From: Streptomonospora mangrovi
Lineage (GTDB): Bacteria > Actinomycetota > Actinomycetes > Streptosporangiales > Streptosporangiaceae
Length of the DNA stretch: 64,000 bases
NCBI RefSeq assembly: GCF_027604915.1
Contig: NZ_JAJAQC010000005.1
Coordinates: 186,001 to 250,000, forward strand
Direction of reading: 5' to 3'
This document shows, in pieces, positions 59,805 through 64,000 of the stretch. Within the stretch, counting starts at the first letter, position 1, and the number at the start of each line of letters is the position of its first letter. The notes below the pieces were generated by a model, which had not been told where the DNA came from, searched no databases, and saw nothing but the letters and a program-made list of their open reading frames with translations. The position numbers were made by a program, and so were the translations under genes.

Positions 59805-60836
59805 TCAGCCCGGCAGGGCCAGGTCGAGCAGGTAGAACGCGGCCGCGGCGATGAGCGCGGCGCCGGGCAGGGTGGCCAGCCACACCGCGACGATGTTGCC
59901 GGCCACGCCCCAGCGCACCGCCGACAGGCGCCGGGTGGCGCCCACGCCCACGATCGCCGAGGTGATCATGTGGGTGTTGGAGATCGGCACCTGCCAGATG
60001 AACGAGGTGGCATACGACACCACGGCCACGGTGCTCTCGGCGGCGAACCCCTTGGGCGGGTCCAGCTCGATCACCCGCCGGCCCAGGGTGCGCATGATCC
60101 GCCAGCCGCCCGTGAGCGTGCCCAGGGCCATCGCGGCGGCCGCCGCGCACACCACCCACAGCGGGACGTCGTAGCCGCCGCCGCTGTGGGCGCTGTGGGC
60201 GCCCACAGCGATCAGCGCCAGCACCACCACGCCCATGGTCTTCTGCGCGTCCTGGAGGCCGTGGCCCAGCGCCATGGCGGCGGCCGACACGCTCTGGGCG
60301 ATCTTGAACTTCCGGTTGGTGCGGCGCACGCTGGCCGAGCGGAACGTCCACAGGATCGCCAGCATCACCGCGTAGCCCAAAAACCCGCCGATGAGCGGGG
60401 AGAGCACCATCGGCAGCGCGAAGTCGGTGGCCACGCCCGACCAGCGCACACTGGTGGCCGAGGCCAGGGCCGCGCCGAGCATCCCCCCGATCAGGGCGTG
60501 GGAGGACGACGACGGCATGCCCATGTACCAGGTGGCGATGTTCCACACCACCGCGCCGACCAGCGCGGCCATCAGCACGGTGAGCCCGCCGGTGCCCTGG
60601 GGCTGGACGATGATGTCGCGGCTGATGGTGCGGGCGACCCCCTCGCCCAGGAAGGCGCCGATCACGTTCATGCACGCGGCCATGATCACCGCCGCGCGCG
60701 GCCCCAGTGCCCGGGTCGAGACGGCGGTGGCCAGGGAGTTGGGTGCGTCGTGGAAGCCGTTGGTGTAGGCGAACACCAGGGCGGCGAGGACGACGGCGGC
60801 CAGGTAGGCGGTTTCGAGGGGCATGTCGAAGGGCAC
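59805..60836 (-). CDS. pit: PiT-family low-affinity inorganic phosphate transporter
   Basis: 343 aa from GTG at 60836 (an in-frame ATG four codons later is possible). Ten or so TM helices; PiT signature in the first half FAYTNGFHDAPNSLATAVSTRAL, repeated in the second half as SFIWQVPISNTHMITSAIVG. Proton/metal-phosphate symporter. Paired with the upstream DUF47 gene (27-nt gap), a classic combination. Confidence 0.93.
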   Translation of the reverse strand: MPFDMPLETAYLAAVVLAALVFAYTNGFHDAPNSLATAVSTRALGPRAAVIMAACMNVIGAFLGEGVARTISRDIIVQPQGTGGLTVLMAALVGAVVWNIATWYMGMPSSSSHALIGGMLGAALASATSVRWSGVATDFALPMVLSPLIGGFLGYAVMLAILWTFRSASVRRTNRKFKIAQSVSAAAMALGHGLQDAQKTMGVVVLALIAVGAHSAHSGGGYDVPLWVVCAAAAAMALGTLTGGWRIMRTLGRRVIELDPPKGFAAESTVAVVSYATSFIWQVPISNTHMITSAIVGVGATRRLSAVRWGVAGNIVAVWLATLPGAALIAAAAFYLLDLALPG

Positions 60837-60863
60837 AGGGCGGGGCCTAGGGAGTCGGCGCGG

Positions 60864-61481
60864 TCAGGATTCCTTGACCGCGATGCTCTCGACCGTGTTG
60901 GCGACGTGCTCGAACGCGTCGGCCGCGGTCTCCAACTCCTCGATCACGTCTTTGAGCTTGAGCACGGTCAGGGCGTCGTACTCCCCGCTGAACAGGTTGG
61001 CGAGGAGGCGGCGGTAGATCTGGTCCGCCTGGTTCTCCAGTTGGTTGATCTCGATCCAGTACCGGGTGAGGTCCTTCATGGACCGCAGCCGGGGCATGGC
61101 CTCGGCGGTGAGTTCGGCCGCCCGCTCCAGCACCTCGATCTGGTCGATGATGCCCTTGGGCAGCCGCTCCAGCCCGTAGAGCCCGATCAGGTCGACCGCG
61201 GCCTCCATGGAGTCCATGACGTCGTCCAGGCAGGAGGCCAGCCGGTAGATGTCCTCTCGGTCGAAGGGGGTCACGAAGCTCTCGTTGAGCCTCCGCATGA
61301 TGGCGTGCGTTCGCTCGTCGCCGGCGTGCTCGCAGGCGCGCATCTTCTCACCGATGGCATCCCGGTCGGCGCCGTCGCTGATCAGCTCGACCAGCAGGCG
61401 CGCGGCGATGACAAGGTTGTTCGCGGAGTCGGCGAACATCTCGAAGTAGCTGTCATCACGCGGAGTCAGGCGCAGACGCAC
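60864..61481 (-). CDS. DUF47 PhoU-like partner of the PiT transporter
   Basis: 205 aa from GTG at 61481 (GGGAG 6 nt upstream). All-helical: YFEMFADSANNLVIAARLLVELI, ACEHAGDERTHAIMRRLNESFVTPFDREDIYRLASCLDDVMD, ending EHVANTVESIAVKES. This is the DUF47/PhoU-like family that regulates or gates PiT transporters. The D-E-R-T and D-R-E-D-I motifs are the conserved metal-binding patches. Same operon as pit. Confidence 0.93.
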   Translation of the reverse strand: MRLRLTPRDDSYFEMFADSANNLVIAARLLVELISDGADRDAIGEKMRACEHAGDERTHAIMRRLNESFVTPFDREDIYRLASCLDDVMDSMEAAVDLIGLYGLERLPKGIIDQIEVLERAAELTAEAMPRLRSMKDLTRYWIEINQLENQADQIYRRLLANLFSGEYDALTVLKLKDVIEELETAADAFEHVANTVESIAVKES

Positions 61482-61606
61482 ATCTATCTCCCGAAGTGCG
61501 GGGATCGTCCTCAATCAGGGATGGTATTGGCACTAATCGGGCAAAAGGGTCACTCCGCTGCTGCGGGCGCGCCCGCGCGGCACCCCCGTGCCGCGACCCA
61601 GGGGCG

Positions 61607-61629
61607 GTTTAACACCGTGTTCACTTGAG
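61607..61629. promoter_or_regulatory. Possible PHO-box-like site upstream of the DUF47-pit operon
   Basis: GTTTAACACCG and GTTCACTTGAG are two GTT-CAC-type units but are offset by 12 rather than 11 nt, so the match is weak. PhoP control of pit is known in Streptomyces. Confidence 0.35.
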
Positions 61630-62052
61630 GTACACCATCGGCCGCAAACACCGACGTAGTGGAGCATTCATCTTATCCACCCCGGATTAACGGGCCGCAT
61701 GGCGCCGACGACGCCCCCGGCCCCCGGCGCGGCGGGCCGCAAGACGCGCGAACAGGACGCGAATCACAGTAGAACACATGCCCTACCTGCCACCACGACG
61801 GCAGCGTCACCGTGGAGGAACGATCTGTTCACGTCCCGGTCTCTGCGTTTTCCCTCGATCGCCAGTTTCCCCGCAGGAGGGGGGAACGGCAAGTCGCGCC
61901 ACGGCCCGCCGCGCCGCGCACCCCGCCCGTCCGGCCGCGTGGCCGCGGCCCTGCCCGGCCCCGCCGCGCTCCGCACGCTTCCCGGGCTCCCCTGGCTCCC
62001 CGGCCCGTGCCGCGCTCCGGCGACACCGCGCACGCCCCCCGCGCGCCCTCAC
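61630..62052. other. Intergenic region upstream of the SCP2-like gene
   Basis: About 420 nt. AT-richer between 61,640 and 61,700 (probable DUF47-pit promoter), GC-rich simple sequence afterwards. No gene seen. Confidence 0.4.
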
Positions 62053-62058
62053 TATGCT
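62053..62058 (+). promoter_or_regulatory. -10 box of the SCP2-like gene
   Basis: TATGCT, 7 nt before the ATG at 62066; leaderless. Confidence 0.5.
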
Positions 62059-62065
62059 CGGCGGC

Positions 62066-62575
62066 ATGCCGGCCAAGCCCACCGCCGCCCAGCGCCGCCG
62101 CGCCGCCCTGCGCGCCGCGCTCGACAGCCAGCTCGCCGCCCTGGGCCTGCCGCCCTACGCCGGCCCCGACCGGCCCTCCCTCGTCCTCAGCGCCTGCGCC
62201 GACGCCGTGCTGCGCGCCCGCGCGGCCGGCCGCGAGCCCGAGCGCGCCGCCGTGCGGGCGGCCGTGCGCGGCACCCTGGCCGAACTCGCCGAGCGCGCCC
62301 CCGGCCACAGCCTGGAGGTGCGGGTGCCGCCCTACGGCGCCGTCCAGGTGGTGGAGGGCCCCCGGCACACGCGCGGCACTCCGCCCGGGGTGGTCGAGAC
62401 CGACCCGCTGACGTGGCTGGCGCTGGCTGTGGGCGAGACCACGTGGAGCGCCCAGGCCGCCGCGGGAACCCTGTCGGCAAGCGGGGTGCGGGCCGATCTG
62501 TCCTGGCTGCTGCCGCTGTGGCCGCCCACCTCGCACCCCGCTGGACCCGGTCCCGATGATCAGGCACTAAGCTGA
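62066..62575 (+). CDS. Sterol-carrier-protein-like (SCP2 superfamily) protein
   Basis: 169 aa from ATG at 62066. N-terminal basic helix AAQRRRAALRAALDSQLAAL, then RAAVRGTLAELAERAPGHSLEVRVPPYGAVQVVEGPRHTRGTPPG and VETDPLTWLALAVG. This last WLALAVG helix and the strand-rich middle fit the SCP2_3-type proteins annotated next to purF in actinobacteria. Lipid binding is assumed, not known. Ends 4 nt before the purF start. Confidence 0.8.
   Translation: MPAKPTAAQRRRAALRAALDSQLAALGLPPYAGPDRPSLVLSACADAVLRARAAGREPERAAVRAAVRGTLAELAERAPGHSLEVRVPPYGAVQVVEGPRHTRGTPPGVVETDPLTWLALAVGETTWSAQAAAGTLSASGVRADLSWLLPLWPPTSHPAGPGPDDQALS
62568..62573 (+). promoter_or_regulatory. -10 box of purF, inside the previous gene's end
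   Basis: TAAGCT lies 6 nt before the GTG at 62580 and overlaps the stop region of the SCP2-like gene; purF may therefore have its own leaderless transcript. Confidence 0.5.
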
Positions 62576-62579
62576 AAGC

Positions 62580-64000
62580 GTGTCGCATCCCGACGGCCGG
62601 CTCACCATGGAAACCGACCCGCACGACCGCGCACCGCAGGACGCCTGCGGGGTCTTCGGGGTCTGGGCGCCCGGCGAAGAAGTCAGCAAGCTCACCTATT
62701 TCGGCCTCTACGCTCTCCAGCACCGCGGCCAGGAGTCCGCGGGCATCGCGCTGAGCGACGGCGAGCGGATCGTCGTCTACAAGGACATGGGCCTGGTCTC
62801 CCAGGTCTTCAACGAGGCCACCCTCGACTCCCTGCGCGGGCACCTGGCGATCGGCCACTGCCGCTACTCCACCACCGGCTCGCCGGTGTGGGAGAACGCG
62901 CAGCCGACCTTCTACACCGCGCGCGACGGCGGCCTCGCGCTGGGCCACAACGGCAACCTCATCAACACCCCCGAACTCGCCGCCATGCTGCCCAACGAGC
63001 GGCGCGGCGCCACCACCGACACCGAGGTCCTGACCGGCCTGCTCGCCCACAACCCCGACCGCAGCACCGAGGAAGCCGCCCTGGAGCTGCTGCCGCAGGT
63101 CAAGGGCGCCTTCTCGCTGGTCTTCATGGACGAGCACACCCTGTACGCCGCCCGCGACCCCCAGGGCATCCGCCCGCTGGTGCTGGGCCGGCTGGAGGGC
63201 GGCTGGGCGGTGGCCAGCGAGACCGCGGCCCTCGACATCGTCGGCGCGGTCTTCGACCGCGAGATCGAGCCCGGCGAGATGATCACGGTCGACCACCGCG
63301 GGGTCCGCTCCATGCGGTTCGCCGCCGCCGCGCCCAAGGGCTGCCTGTTCGAGTACGTCTACCTGGCGCGCCCCGACACCACCATCGCCGGGCGCAGCGT
63401 CAACTCCGCGCGTGTGGAGGTCGGCCGCCGCCTGGCCCGCCAGCACCCCGCCGACGCCGACCTGGTCATCCCCGTGCCCGAGTCCGGCACCCCGGCCGCC
63501 GTGGGCTACGCCGACGGCAGCGGGATCCCCTTCGCCCAGGGCCTGGTGAAGAACTCCTACGTCGGGCGCACTTTCATCCAGCCCAGCCAGACCCTGCGCC
63601 AACTGGGCATCCGGCTTAAGCTGAACCCGCTGCGCGAGGTGATCGCCGGCAAGCGCCTGGTGGTCGTGGACGACTCCATCGTGCGCGGCAACACCCAGCG
63701 CGCGCTGGTGCGCATGCTGCGCGACGCCGGCGCCGCAGAGGTCCACGTGCGCATCTCCAGCCCGCCGGTGATGTGGCCCTGCTACTACGGCGTCGACTTC
63801 GCGACCAAGTCCGAACTGGTGGCGGGCAACCTCTCCACCGAGGAGATCCGCGACTCCATCGGCGCCGACTCCCTGGCCTACATCGCCCTGGACGAACTGG
63901 TCGAGGCCACCCGGGTCCCCAAGGACCGGCTGTGCCGCGCCTGCTTCGACGGCGAGTACCCCATCGAGGTCGATGAGGACTCCCGGGGCAAGTACCTGCT
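62580..64000 (+). CDS. purF: Amidophosphoribosyltransferase PurF (3' end outside window)
   Basis: 473 codons visible from GTG at 62580 (an ATG nine codons later is possible), open to the right edge. A short propeptide precedes the glutaminase nucleophile in PQDACGVFGVWA. Glutaminase core ALQHRGQESAGIALSDG and HNGNLIN; PRPP site VVVDDSIVRGNTQRAL; the Fe-S cysteines CLFEYVYLARPD and CRACFDGEYP. Catalyses the first step of purine synthesis. Likely leaderless with -10 TAAGCT. Confidence 0.97.
   Translation, partial: MSHPDGRLTMETDPHDRAPQDACGVFGVWAPGEEVSKLTYFGLYALQHRGQESAGIALSDGERIVVYKDMGLVSQVFNEATLDSLRGHLAIGHCRYSTTGSPVWENAQPTFYTARDGGLALGHNGNLINTPELAAMLPNERRGATTDTEVLTGLLAHNPDRSTEEAALELLPQVKGAFSLVFMDEHTLYAARDPQGIRPLVLGRLEGGWAVASETAALDIVGAVFDREIEPGEMITVDHRGVRSMRFAAAAPKGCLFEYVYLARPDTTIAGRSVNSARVEVGRRLARQHPADADLVIPVPESGTPAAVGYADGSGIPFAQGLVKNSYVGRTFIQPSQTLRQLGIRLKLNPLREVIAGKRLVVVDDSIVRGNTQRALVRMLRDAGAAEVHVRISSPPVMWPCYYGVDFATKSELVAGNLSTEEIRDSIGADSLAYIALDELVEATRVPKDRLCRACFDGEYPIEVDEDSRGKYL

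Noticed and set aside
61778-62065. N-terminal extension of the SCP2-like protein
   Set aside because: The extension is Pro/Arg-rich and would place the -10 box TATGCT inside the coding region; the ATG at 62066 fits the leaderless pattern.
1-64000. tRNA or rRNA genes
   Set aside because: I saw no stretch with tRNA cloverleaf or rRNA character by reading; a tRNAscan would be decisive.

Overview
The window is a very GC-rich (about 74% by eye) actinobacterial chromosome segment. Several genes point to a mycothiol-producing, Streptomyces-like filamentous actinomycete: mycothiol synthase MshD, GlnR, the rex-hemA-hemC-hemD-hemB order, the actinobacterial mini ribosomal protein bS22, and PHO-box-controlled pst genes. 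Nocardiopsaceae or a near relative is my guess from gene content, not something I could test. Most genes begin with GTG or ATG behind clear GGAGG sites. At least five start only 6-7 nt after a -10 hexamer and look leaderless.

Layout. (1) 1-9.9 kb: a divergently organised type IV secretion-like (conjugation-type) gene set. Leftward genes encode a SCO6880-type protein, a TrbL/VirB6-like polytopic protein, a Cys-rich membrane protein, two tandem pilin-like subunits and a MinD/ParA-like NTPase with a lysine-less P-loop. Rightward genes encode two VirB8-like bitopic proteins, an SLT plus NlpC/P60 wall hydrolase, a very hydrophobic 168-aa protein and a VanY-like peptidase. A convergent pseudokinase-TM-fibronectin III receptor-like protein follows. 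(2) 12.25-13.5 kb: a gene-free stretch of degenerate short repeats, then a 16-bp operator-like palindrome and a thioesterase/alcohol dehydrogenase pair. (3) 15.5-17.4 kb: a DUF3592 protein and an exported alpha/beta hydrolase, convergent across a 14-bp terminator stem. (4) 18.1-23.3 kb: a four-gene catabolic operon (Ldh2-type dehydrogenase, MHS permease, mannitol/fructuronate dehydrogenase, SDR) behind a perfect 10+1+10 palindrome. (5) 23.3-24.2 kb: gene-free DNA with a 47-bp direct repeat and a nested inverted-repeat element.

(6) 24.2-36.7 kb: YgfZ-like protein, GIDE-domain membrane protein, GatD-MurT (lipid II amidation), a membrane pseudo-ATPase, and a sulfurtransferase-DUF1416 pair preceded by a 29-codon Cys-rich leader peptide. 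A MazEF-like toxin-antitoxin pair, an LmeA-like lipoprotein, a multi-TM/ABM-domain fusion and a HAD phosphatase follow. (7) 37-43.8 kb: an epimerase-like SDR, bS22, a histidine phosphatase, LysR, HemL, a RraA-like protein and a HAD-like protein. (8) 43.8-51 kb: an orphan prim-pol protein and the heme operon rex-hemA-hemC-hemD-hemB behind a Rex-type operator. Two bizarre G/C homopolymer blocks (about 44.51-44.60 and 51.06-51.13 kb) are probably sequence artefacts; the second damages a glutaredoxin-like gene. (9) 51.5-64 kb: MoaD-like protein, GlnR, a surface protein, MshD, pstSCAB behind a PHO box, a PiT transporter with its DUF47 partner, an SCP2-like protein and the start of purF.

The right half is mostly nutrient control: phosphate (pst, pit), nitrogen (GlnR), redox and heme (Rex), and sulfur (leader peptide). 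The left end is the accessory-looking part. Its paired pilins and paired VirB8-like proteins, two wall-lytic enzymes, hydrophobic candidate cargo or pore, and neighbouring pseudokinase receptor make it the best candidate for an under-described system.
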